From Streptomyces virginiae (lineage in GTDB: Bacteria > Actinomycetota > Actinomycetes > Streptomycetales > Streptomycetaceae), in contig NZ_JOAK01000019.1 in NCBI RefSeq assembly GCF_000720455.1, forward strand, positions 1 to 64,000: DNA of 64,000 nucleotides, written 5' to 3'. A program made the translations under genes and the position numbers. Under the pieces are notes generated by a model. It saw nothing but the letters and a program-made list of their open reading frames with translations, was not told where the DNA came from and made no database searches. This document shows, one piece after another, positions 48,304-56,218 of the stretch. The number at the start of each line of letters is the position of its first letter. Position 1 is the first letter of the stretch.

Positions 48304-49752
48304 TCAGTCGATAACAGGCGGGGCAACACGACGGGTGCCCTGCCAGGTCTCTTCGTCCTCGGTCAGGTAGTCGGGACGTTCGCTGCCCTGGCCATCCCGA
48401 CGCCTGCTCGGGGTCTGCGTACCCGCGTGCCCCACCGGGCCCGCCCCGTTGCGCACGAGGCCCGAGCCGCCCTGTGTGAACGGCTGGCCGGCCGCAATCG
48501 GACGTCCAACTGCACCGGCCTGACGGCCGCCCATGACGCCACCCGGCTCCGAGGCCAGTCGGCGGCCGGCGGGAACGCCTCCTTGGCTGCCGCCGTAGTG
48601 GCCGCCAGCGCCGTGTCCCAAGCCGCCGCCCATGGGACGGCCAGCTTGCGAGCCCTCGCCGATGACCGTGCCACGCGGAATGCCCGAGCTCGGGCCTGTG
48701 GAGGTCACGGGACGGCCACCGGTGATGCCGGCGTCACGCGGGGGCAGCCCGGGCGTGCCGATGACCTTGCCACCCGGAATTCCGGGACCGCCTGTGCCCG
48801 GGTACGGGCCGATTCCGGGGCCGGCGGCAAAGGGCCCAGGTCCGCCCTTCAGCCCGCCTACGGGCGGAACGGTCATGGGCGGGACGAACGGGCCGGGAGT
48901 TGGTACCACCGGGTTCGTCGTTGGAGGGAGACCGGGGGTGGTCGTCACCGGCGGGGTCGGGGGCGGAAGCGTCCCGACGGTATCGAGGTCCACATTCACG
49001 TCGCGATCCGCGGTAGTCGGGACGGAGCCCGACGGGGCCATGGTGTCCGGCTGCGCCGCACGCCCGGTCACCGATCCATCACCCGCAGACGTACCATGCG
49101 AGACCCCCTGGGAGGTGTACGAGGAGCCAGCCGAACCGTCTCCACCTCCACCTCCAGACCTTGCCATGTCTTCCGACCCGCCGTAATAGCCGGGCGGCAC
49201 TAGCACCGGAGGCGGCGGCGGGAATGTTGGGACTTCCGCCTTACCCATCTGCAAGGCGGACTGGTCATAGGCTCCAGCCAGCTTGTTCATCGCATCCACA
49301 GCCCGCGCATGGTCTCCGCTCAGCTTCGACCAAGCCTCCTGGCCGAGCTGCACCGCGTCCGGGTCATTGTGGTACTCGCGGGACGTCGCCAAGTTCTCCC
49401 TGAGCTTCGCGTCCGCGGCCGCGTCGTACGGGGGGAAGTTCCCCACGCCGTCCTTGGACGGCTTGACCTCGCGCATGACCTGCGCCGCGTCGGCCATGTA
49501 CTTGCCGCCCGCGGTGCTGTAGTCGGCCAGCACCAGCGTGGCACTGCCCGCTTGGCTCACCCAGTTCTGGAAGGCCGTAGCGCCTTCGCCTTCCCAGCCC
49601 TTGACCTTGTGGTCCTTGAGCTTGGTCCCGATCTCCTTGATCGTCTTGGCGGCATCCGTCAACTTCGTACCCAGCGCCGCCACCTTCGCCGGATCGAGCG
49701 ACTCGATCATCGCGTGCAGCTGCCCGTGCGTGTAGCCCTCGAAGTTCGTCAT
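48304..49752 (-). CDS. WXG/PPE-like protein with disordered Pro/Gly C-terminus
   Basis: A 482-aa protein. Residues 1-170 are helical with the motif KGWEGEGATAFQNWV (W-E-G) of WXG100/PPE-type type VII substrates. The rest is disordered Pro/Gly/Thr repeats (PPPTPPVTTTPGLPPTTNP). The C-terminus has an ordered acidic-aromatic tail, DYLTEDEETWQGTRRVAPPVID being the end; similar tails recur in Streptomyces WXG proteins and may be the secretion signal. Its ATG overlaps the upstream gene by 4 nt. Confidence 0.83.
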   Translation of the reverse strand: MTNFEGYTHGQLHAMIESLDPAKVAALGTKLTDAAKTIKEIGTKLKDHKVKGWEGEGATAFQNWVSQAGSATLVLADYSTAGGKYMADAAQVMREVKPSKDGVGNFPPYDAAADAKLRENLATSREYHNDPDAVQLGQEAWSKLSGDHARAVDAMNKLAGAYDQSALQMGKAEVPTFPPPPPVLVPPGYYGGSEDMARSGGGGGDGSAGSSYTSQGVSHGTSAGDGSVTGRAAQPDTMAPSGSVPTTADRDVNVDLDTVGTLPPPTPPVTTTPGLPPTTNPVVPTPGPFVPPMTVPPVGGLKGGPGPFAAGPGIGPYPGTGGPGIPGGKVIGTPGLPPRDAGITGGRPVTSTGPSSGIPRGTVIGEGSQAGRPMGGGLGHGAGGHYGGSQGGVPAGRRLASEPGGVMGGRQAGAVGRPIAAGQPFTQGGSGLVRNGAGPVGHAGTQTPSRRRDGQGSERPDYLTEDEETWQGTRRVAPPVID

Positions 49753-50246
49753 CCGAAAACAGCGCCCTTCTCCGGGCTGTCGCCCGTCTTCTCCGCGTAC
49801 GGGTCACGGTCCCGGACGTATCCGTCACGGGCTTGCTTGGCCAGAAGGCCCATGCGCCGCTTCGTCTCCTCGTCGACCTCGGCGTAGCCGCCGCTCGCGG
49901 ACTGGACGGCGATACCTAGGGCCTCGATCTGTACCGCCAGTCCTTTCGACAGCTTCTGCAGCTCGTTGTGGACGGTCTTGTAGGCCTCGTAGAGCTTGTC
50001 CGCCTCCGGGAAACCCGTGCCCAGAGCGCCCGTCGGCAACGTGCCGTCAGCCAACTTGCCGTGGTGCGCAGGTGATTCCTGAAGGGAGGTCAGGAGGCCG
50101 TCTACCAGCTTCTGGTAATCGGACAGCGAGTCGTACTCGATCCGCAGGGCCGCTGCCCGCGCCTGCGCGTCCGCCTGGGCTCTGATCGACGCCGCGATGT
50201 CCCCCGACAGGCCTTGCGCCAGAATCCCGCCGTTGTCCTCTGCCAC
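49749..50246 (-). CDS. First gene of the type VII-type cluster, helical protein
   Basis: A 165-aa protein, mostly alpha-helical (IAASIRAQADAQARAAALRI, LYEAYKTVHNELQKLSKGLA), without WXG. Probably the helical partner of the next, PPE-like, gene, with which it overlaps by 4 nt (ATGA). No family recognised. Confidence 0.78.
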   Translation of the reverse strand: MAEDNGGILAQGLSGDIAASIRAQADAQARAAALRIEYDSLSDYQKLVDGLLTSLQESPAHHGKLADGTLPTGALGTGFPEADKLYEAYKTVHNELQKLSKGLAVQIEALGIAVQSASGGYAEVDEETKRRMGLLAKQARDGYVRDRDPYAEKTGDSPEKGAVFG

Positions 50247-50344
50247 GATGGCCTCCCCGACTCCCCGTCTCCCCGCGGGCGCGGCGCTCGGCGCCGTTCC
50301 CCGTCCCCGTTCGCACCCGTTCGCACGTGCGCGCGCACACTCTC

Positions 50345-50400
50345 GGCGATCACTCTAGCGACCGGCACCGACAGGCCCAAGTCCAGGGTTGCACGTGCAA
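50345..50400 (-). promoter_or_regulatory. Promoter and palindrome upstream of the type VII-type cluster
   Basis: On the minus strand: -35 TTGGGC (50375-50380), 17-nt spacer, -10 TAGAGT (50352-50357). Eight bp upstream of the -35 is the 12-bp palindrome TTGCACGTGCAA (50389-50400), placed where an activator would bind. A second GCACGTGC-type palindrome lies at 50326-50336 in the transcribed leader. Confidence 0.6.
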
Positions 50401-50414
50401 TGTGGGTCACACGG

Positions 50415-52754
50415 TCACGAGTTGGGCGCCCCCACCGCCGCCGAGGGCCTGATCGGGAGCCTGTTGACCGGGCGGCCCGTCGCCGCGCGGACCGCCGAGG
50501 CGATTGCCGCCGGGGTCGTCACGACCGGGACCGCGCTCGCCGCCTTCGCGCCGAAGGGGGCCACCACGTCGCGTTCCTCGACCAGTTTGACGATGCGGAC
50601 CGTCGGGGCGTCCAGCGCGGTCGGCAGGGCGTAGCCCGTCAGGTCGGGGTGGCGGACCAGGCCGGCGACCGTGCGGAGGTTCTCCGTCAGGGCCGCGCCC
50701 ACGCCCTGGGTGACGCCCGCTTCGATACGGGCCTGCAGCTGGCGGGGGTTGAGGATGCGGCCCACGTCCTGGGCCACCGCGAGCTCCACCACCCGGACCG
50801 AGCCCAGCTCGATGTCCACGTCCACCACCGCGCGGATCGCGCAGAAGGCCAGTCCCACGAACGCGTCGCCCTGGCCGTCCGCGTCCAGCGGTTCCGTCGG
50901 ATGGGGGCGGCACTGGGCGGTCGCCCAGAGTTCCTTGCCCGCCATGGCCTCCGAAACCGTCATCGAGAACGCGCCGTCGTAGGAGGTGATCCGCCCGTCC
51001 TGGATCTGCAGGAGTTCCGTCGACATGCCCAGCTTGTGCGCCATCGGCTGCAGGAGCTGGGTGCGGACCATCTTGGCGGCCCGCTCCACCGCGCCGCCCG
51101 ACACCCACGTGTGGCGGCCGTGCGCCGCCGGGCCGGCCGGCGGCTGGTCGGTGTCCACCGGGGCCACCGCCACCTCGTCGACGCCGAGGACCTCCTGGAC
51201 GATCTGGCGGGCCAGGGTGCCGAAGCCCTGCCCGGTGTCGACGGCCGCGCAGATCACGGTCGCCGCGCCGCCCACCACCTTCACCGTGGCGGTGGAGACC
51301 TCGTCGGTCCCCTCGGCGCCGAGCATGTGCACCATGCCGACCCCGTAGCCGACGCCGCGCCGCACCGCGCCCGGCTCGCCCGCGCCCTCCGGGCCGCCGG
51401 GCAGCAGCCACTCGTCCTCGGGGGCGTCCTTGGGGAGGGCTGGCAGCTCGAAGTCGCGCACCGAACGGAGGAGTTCGGCCACCGGGGCCGGGCAGGTGAC
51501 CGTCTGGCCCGTCGGGAGCAGGTCCCCCGTGGCCAGGACGTTGCGCATGCGCAGTTCCGCGCCGTCGATGCCGAGGGCGGCCGCGAGCTTGTCCATCTGG
51601 CCCTCGTACGCGGCGCACACCTGCATCGCGCCCTCGCCGCGGACGTGGCCCGACGGCGGGTTGTTGGTGCGTACCACCCAGCCCTCGACGAAGGCGTGCG
51701 GGACGACGTACGGGCCGCAGGCGAAGGCCACCGCCGCCGCCAGGGATTCCGCGGAGGCGTCGGCGTACGCGCCCGCGTCCATCAGGATCTGCGCCTCGAC
51801 CTTGACCAGGCGGCCCTCCGCGTCCGCGTGGTGGCGGTAGCGCAGCAGGGTCGGGTGGCGGTGGGTGTGGCCGAGGAAGGACTCCTCGCGGGTGGCGGCC
51901 AGCTTCACCGGGCAGCCCGTACGCAGGGCGAGCAGGCCGAGCGGGAGCTGGAAGGCGGCGTCCTCGCGGTCGGCCGTGGCACCCGGTACGCCGGTGACGA
52001 CGACGCGTACGCGGTCCGGTTCCAGGCCGAAGCAGGCGGCGGCCAGGTCGCGGTCGGTGTGCGGGTCGGTGGAGGCGGTGTAGAGGTCGACGCCGCCGTC
52101 GGGGCGGGGCACGGCCAGCCCCGCCTCGGCGCCGATGGGCGCGGGGTCCTGGCGGCCGATCCGGTACAGGCCCTCCACCACGACCTCGCCGGTGGCCTCC
52201 GGGTCGCCGTAGCGCAGCGGGATGTGGCGGATCAGGTTGCCGTCGGGGTGCAGGGCGGCGGCGCCGAAGGACTGCTCGGGGTCGGTGACCGGGTCGAGGA
52301 GTTCGTACTCGACGGCGATCGCGGCCGCGGCGAGCCGGGCCGTGTCGGGGTGGTCGGCGGCGACGGCGGCGATGGGCTCGCCGTGGTGGCGTACGACGTC
52401 GTGCGCGAACACCGGCCGGTCGGCGATCCTGCGGCCGTGGGTGGTGGCGCCGGGCACGTCGGCGTGGGTGACGACGGCGCGCACGCCGGGCATCTCGGCG
52501 GCGGCCGTGGTGTCGATGGAGACGATCCGGGCGTGGGCGTGCGGGGAGCGCAGCACGGCGGCCCACAGCAGGCCCTCGGCCCACAGGTCGGCGGCGTAGG
52601 GGAAGGTGCCCTCGGTCTTGGCACGGGTGTCGGTGGCCTCGACGGAGGCGCCGATGCCGCGCGGGACCTGCGGCCCCTCCGGTTCCGGCGTCGCCGTCAG
52701 GGCGGTCATCGTGGTGGTGACCGTCGTCGCGGTCGCCGCGTCCTGCCCGCTCAC
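50415..52754 (-). CDS. Xanthine dehydrogenase family molybdopterin-binding subunit
   Basis: A 779-aa molybdenum hydroxylase large subunit. Early RGIGASVEATDTRAKTEGTF and later PPSGHVRGEGAMQVCAAYEG match the XDH group (the CO dehydrogenase loop AYxCSFR is absent). Late motif IEAGVTQGVGAALTENL is in the catalytic domain, but the usual XO catalytic glutamate could not be assigned with certainty. The GTG start at 52754 overlaps the upstream stop (GTGA). Likely hydroxylates an N-heterocycle or aldehyde. Confidence 0.9.
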   Translation of the reverse strand: MSGQDAATATTVTTTMTALTATPEPEGPQVPRGIGASVEATDTRAKTEGTFPYAADLWAEGLLWAAVLRSPHAHARIVSIDTTAAAEMPGVRAVVTHADVPGATTHGRRIADRPVFAHDVVRHHGEPIAAVAADHPDTARLAAAAIAVEYELLDPVTDPEQSFGAAALHPDGNLIRHIPLRYGDPEATGEVVVEGLYRIGRQDPAPIGAEAGLAVPRPDGGVDLYTASTDPHTDRDLAAACFGLEPDRVRVVVTGVPGATADREDAAFQLPLGLLALRTGCPVKLAATREESFLGHTHRHPTLLRYRHHADAEGRLVKVEAQILMDAGAYADASAESLAAAVAFACGPYVVPHAFVEGWVVRTNNPPSGHVRGEGAMQVCAAYEGQMDKLAAALGIDGAELRMRNVLATGDLLPTGQTVTCPAPVAELLRSVRDFELPALPKDAPEDEWLLPGGPEGAGEPGAVRRGVGYGVGMVHMLGAEGTDEVSTATVKVVGGAATVICAAVDTGQGFGTLARQIVQEVLGVDEVAVAPVDTDQPPAGPAAHGRHTWVSGGAVERAAKMVRTQLLQPMAHKLGMSTELLQIQDGRITSYDGAFSMTVSEAMAGKELWATAQCRPHPTEPLDADGQGDAFVGLAFCAIRAVVDVDIELGSVRVVELAVAQDVGRILNPRQLQARIEAGVTQGVGAALTENLRTVAGLVRHPDLTGYALPTALDAPTVRIVKLVEERDVVAPFGAKAASAVPVVTTPAAIASAVRAATGRPVNRLPIRPSAAVGAPNS

Positions 52755-54958
52755 GCCGTGCCTCCGTGGTGGATGCCGCCCTCGCCGGGCGCTGCCTGGT
52801 GCGGGATGCGCGGCTCGGGCGCACCCTCGGCCTGCGGCTGGGCCTGTGCCTGGGCCGCCGCCTCCGCGGACGCGGCGGACGCCGCCGACGTGGCCTCCCG
52901 CTCGGCCACGACCTCGCGCACGGCCTCGACGACCCCCGCGTAGCCGGAGCACCGGCAGAGGTTGCCGCACAGGGCCTGGCGGGTCTCCAGCTCGCTGGGG
53001 GCGTGGTTGCCCTCCAGCAGGTCGTGGATGGTCATGGCCATGCCGGGTACGCAGAACCCGCACTGCACCGCACCCGACCTGCACAACGCCTGCTGCACGT
53101 CCGAGAGTTCCCCACCCGTCGCGAGACCCTCGACGGTGCGGACCTCGCTGCCGGCCGCCGTCGCCGCCGGGACCAGGCAGGAGGCGACGAGCCGGCCGTC
53201 GACCTGTACGGCGCAGGCGCCGCACTCGCCCTGCGAGCAGCCGTCCTTGGCGCCGGCGAGGCCGAGGCGCTCGCGCAGCACGTAGAGGAGGGACTCCCCG
53301 ATCCAGGCTCCGGTGACGGGGCGGTCGGCGCCGTTGACGCGCAGGACGTAGGAGGCCTGCGGGTGCTCGTGGTGGACGGCGGCGGGGTGTTCTTCTTCTT
53401 CGTACGCCGGCACATCGGCCGGGACCCCTTCGCCGGTTTCCTCCGCCGGGAGCTCCGCCGGGCTGTCGGCGGTGTCCGCGAGCGGCGTGGAGCCGGCCGG
53501 GATCTCCTCGGGGGACGGGTCGGCCTCGGCCGGCGCCTGCCCTTCGGCGTCGGCGTGGTCCGGTGCGGGCTCGCGGCCCGGCAGCGCGAAGCCGTGGCCG
53601 TCCGTCGCGGCGGCCTCCGCCTCGGGGGCGCCGCCGGTCTGGGCGGGCCCGGACTCCGGCGCCTGGCCGAAGGCCGCGAAGCCGTGCCCGTCGGTGTCCG
53701 CGGGACGCGCCGAATGGCCGGAATGCCCGGGGTGTTCGAAGTGCTCGGTGTGCCCGGTGTACCCGATCTGATCCGAGTGTCCCGAATGAACCGAGTGCCC
53801 GAAGAGGTTGGAGTGCTCGCCGTGATCCGCGTGCTCGGAGTGCTCGCCGTGTTCGGCGTGCTCACCGTGCTCGGCGTGCTCGGCGTGCGCGGGCTGCGCG
53901 GGCCGGCCGGGGTGCTCCGGCTCCGTCGGCTGCGCGTGGGCGGTGTCCGCGACCGGCGCCTCGACCCGTGCTCCGCCGAAGAGGTCCACGCCGCCGGCCA
54001 CCACGGCCGGCTCCTGCGCCGCGGCTCCCGGATGCGGCCGCTCCCCCGCGAGCGCCGAGGCCGCCGGGCCGTGCGCGGCCTCGATGTCGTGCGGTGCCCG
54101 GTGCGCGGGCTCGGCCTCCTGCAGCGCGGTGCCCACGCCGGGGCCGCCCAGCACCCGCGGCCCGCGGCCCGGGGCGCCCACACCGGGCCCGCCGAGCAGC
54201 CGTCCCGCGGCGTGCGCCGTGGCGGCGGCAGCGGCGGCCGCTGCGGCGGCCTCGTCCGTGCCGGGCAGGACGCCCGCGTCCTGCCCGTGCGCCCGGCCGG
54301 GGCCCTGGCCCTGGTCCGGGTCGGCGGCCGGCTGCTGCGTCAGGTAGGCCCAGGGGGCCGGGGCGCCGCCCGGCAGGGTCGCCGGGGCCTGGCTCCAGTC
54401 CGCGTCCAGGCCGCCCGTGCGGTAGTCGCCCTGCTGCTGCGCGAAGTCCGGAACGGCCCACTGGCCGGTCGTCGAAGGCGCTTCCTCGGGCTCGTGCACC
54501 GCCTCGGGGAAGCGCCACTCCGCCGTCTCACCGGGATCGTGCGCCGGCTCGGTCTCGGGCTCCGCCTCCGCGAACGCGGCGGCCACCGACGCCGGGATGG
54601 GGATCGAGGCGGGGATCGGCCCGCCCACGGAACCGGAACCGGAACCGGAACCCGCGGCGTCCACGCCGGAAGCGCCCGAGGCACCCGCCTCGGGCCACTG
54701 CACCGGGATCGCCCACGTGCCCGTGGCCGCCGGGTCCGTGCTCGCGGAGCCCAGCGGCACGATCATCGGCGGCGGCACGTAGCCGTGTCCTGGCGCCGCG
54801 AGGGGCTCGCCGGTGCCGAGCGCGTCCAGCATGTCCTGCGGCAGTTTCACGAAGGCCGTGGCGTCCGAGTCGTACTCGCCGCCCTGCGGAACCGGTTCCC
54901 AGCCCCAGCCCGCCGTGCCGTTCCCCTGGGTCACGTTCTCGTTCTCGTTCTCGCTCAT
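52751..54958 (-). CDS. 2Fe-2S subunit of the molybdenum hydroxylase, with a ~530-residue N-terminal extension
   Basis: A 735-aa protein. Residues ~538-700 are the usual two-cluster iron-sulfur subunit: plant-type cluster GCSQGECGACAVQ with a later CLVP, and the second cluster CGFCVPGM and NLCRCSGY. Normal subunits are 150-200 aa. The extra N-terminal part is Pro/Ala/Gly-rich, with a His-rich stretch at about 355-425 (repeats of HAEHGEH and HSGHS). Reading frame and codon bias run straight through, so this is not a frame error, and the start at 54958 fits the ATGA overlap with the FAD gene. Confidence 0.88.
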   Translation of the reverse strand: MSENENENVTQGNGTAGWGWEPVPQGGEYDSDATAFVKLPQDMLDALGTGEPLAAPGHGYVPPPMIVPLGSASTDPAATGTWAIPVQWPEAGASGASGVDAAGSGSGSGSVGGPIPASIPIPASVAAAFAEAEPETEPAHDPGETAEWRFPEAVHEPEEAPSTTGQWAVPDFAQQQGDYRTGGLDADWSQAPATLPGGAPAPWAYLTQQPAADPDQGQGPGRAHGQDAGVLPGTDEAAAAAAAAAATAHAAGRLLGGPGVGAPGRGPRVLGGPGVGTALQEAEPAHRAPHDIEAAHGPAASALAGERPHPGAAAQEPAVVAGGVDLFGGARVEAPVADTAHAQPTEPEHPGRPAQPAHAEHAEHGEHAEHGEHSEHADHGEHSNLFGHSVHSGHSDQIGYTGHTEHFEHPGHSGHSARPADTDGHGFAAFGQAPESGPAQTGGAPEAEAAATDGHGFALPGREPAPDHADAEGQAPAEADPSPEEIPAGSTPLADTADSPAELPAEETGEGVPADVPAYEEEEHPAAVHHEHPQASYVLRVNGADRPVTGAWIGESLLYVLRERLGLAGAKDGCSQGECGACAVQVDGRLVASCLVPAATAAGSEVRTVEGLATGGELSDVQQALCRSGAVQCGFCVPGMAMTIHDLLEGNHAPSELETRQALCGNLCRCSGYAGVVEAVREVVAEREATSAASAASAEAAAQAQAQPQAEGAPEPRIPHQAAPGEGGIHHGGTA

Positions 54959-55872
54959 GAGGTCAGCGCCCTTCCGAGGGCCCTCCGTGCCAGTACGGCC
55001 ACCGTCCGCCGCAGGTGCAGTACGCCCGGAGCCACCGGTTCCCCCTGGTCGGGGACGCAGGCGGCCGCGACGTACTCGCCGAAGGCCTCCAGCGCCTCGG
55101 GGGCCAGGCTCCGCCCGCCGTCCCAGTCGATCAGCGAGGCCACCCACTGCTCGGCCTCAAGGGGGCGCAGCGGCATCGGGGCCACGGCGCCGATCGCGCA
55201 GCGCACGCCCCGTCGCGCCGGGTCCAGTACGAGCCCCACGGACGCCACCGCGCGTCCGGGCCCGGTACGCCCGGTGGCCTTGAGGAACACCTGTGGGGCG
55301 TGCAGCAGCGGCACCCGCACGAAGCCGATGAGCTCACCGGGGCGCAGCATCTCCCGCCCGGCCAGCAGGTGCGAGACCGGGATCTCGCGCTGCCCGCCCG
55401 GGCCGACGATGACCAGTACGGCCTCCAGCGCGGCCAGCACGGGCAGCGCGTCCCCCGTGGGCGCGGCGGTGGCGATGTTCCCGCCGAGGGTGCCGGCGTT
55501 GCGGATCTGCGGCGGCCCGGCGGCGCGCGCGGCGGCCGCGAGCGCGGGGATCAGGGCGGCGAAGTCCGGCCGGCCCATCCGGGCGTGGGTGAGGCCGGCG
55601 CCGAGCAGCGCGTGGCCGTCCTGGTACTGCCAGCCGCGGATCTCGTTGATCCGGCCCAGGCCGACCAGCGCGGCGGGCCGCAGCAGCCCCGCGTTGACCG
55701 CGGCCATGAGGTCGGTGCCGCCCGCGACGGGAACGGCGGCGGGCATGGCGGTGAGCGCCGCGACGGCCTCGTCGAGCGAGGCCGGCAGCGTCACGGACTG
55801 CGCCGCCTGCTGCCCCTGAGCCCCCTGAGGTGAATCAGGTGCGTGCGGTGCGTGCGGTGCGTGCGTGGTCAA
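54955..55872 (-). CDS. FAD-binding subunit of the molybdenum hydroxylase
   Basis: A 305-aa FAD subunit: PVAGGTDLMAAVNAGLLRP (FAD motif), NAGTLGGNIATAAPTGDALP (second FAD motif). It starts with TTG at 55872 behind AAGGGG; a GTG at 55794 is an alternative. The first residues are a His/Ala/Pro repeat (THAPHAPHAPDSPQG). Gene order FAD, FeS, Mo, with 4-nt overlaps, makes one coupled operon. Confidence 0.9.
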   Translation of the reverse strand: MTTHAPHAPHAPDSPQGAQGQQAAQSVTLPASLDEAVAALTAMPAAVPVAGGTDLMAAVNAGLLRPAALVGLGRINEIRGWQYQDGHALLGAGLTHARMGRPDFAALIPALAAAARAAGPPQIRNAGTLGGNIATAAPTGDALPVLAALEAVLVIVGPGGQREIPVSHLLAGREMLRPGELIGFVRVPLLHAPQVFLKATGRTGPGRAVASVGLVLDPARRGVRCAIGAVAPMPLRPLEAEQWVASLIDWDGGRSLAPEALEAFGEYVAAACVPDQGEPVAPGVLHLRRTVAVLARRALGRALTS

Positions 55873-55967
55873 CCCAGCTGCCCCTTCCCGATGTCCCGGT
55901 CCTGGCGCTCACGCCTGTCCGCCGTACGGTACGTGCTCACCGCCGGGACGTGGCAACTCTGGCACAT
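55869..55967 (-). CDS. Possible 32-codon leader ORF with a CxxCH motif
   Basis: An ATG at 55967 opens MCQSCHVPAVSTYRTADR and ends at a TGA overlapping the TTG start of the FAD gene (TTGA). It could couple ribosomes onto that weak start. The ribosome binding site (GGAAG) is too close to the ATG, so support is weak. Confidence 0.3.
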   Translation of the reverse strand: MCQSCHVPAVSTYRTADRRERQDRDIGKGQLG

Positions 55968-56218
55968 CTTCCGGGCCGCCCGGCGCGAGGGTCCTCCCGG
56001 TGCACCCGCCTCCCCCGCGCCCCGCGCTCCCCGCCGCCGCGCGGCCCCCGCCCGGCCGTCCGGTGCCTGCCGCCGCGTCCCGTACGGGGCGGGGTGACGG
56101 CTTCGCCGGACCTCTTCCCCCTCGCCCCCGAACGTCCGATTTTCCCCGTATAGCGGGAAATCCAGCCAGAGTTCCGGACCCGCTCCCTTTCCGTTCAGGT
56201 CGCGCCCGCGCCCCCGTG
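55873..56218. other. 346-nt gap upstream of the molybdenum hydroxylase operon
   Basis: Apart from the possible leader ORF at its left edge no gene is supported. It contains an AT-richer patch around 56140-56165 with TTTCCCCGTATAGCGGGAAA, an inverted repeat (56143-56162) that may end the hexosaminidase transcript or bind a regulator. Confidence 0.5.

Noticed and set aside
53700..53900. Repetitive DNA considered as a CRISPR or minisatellite
   Set aside because: The short GTGCTCGG-like repeats are codon repeats of the His-rich protein segment, without regular spacers.
53563..54960. Plus-strand Arg/Pro/Ala-rich frame opposite the iron-sulfur subunit
   Set aside because: Mirror of the low-complexity N-terminal extension; the minus frame continues into a true iron-sulfur domain and has matching overlaps.
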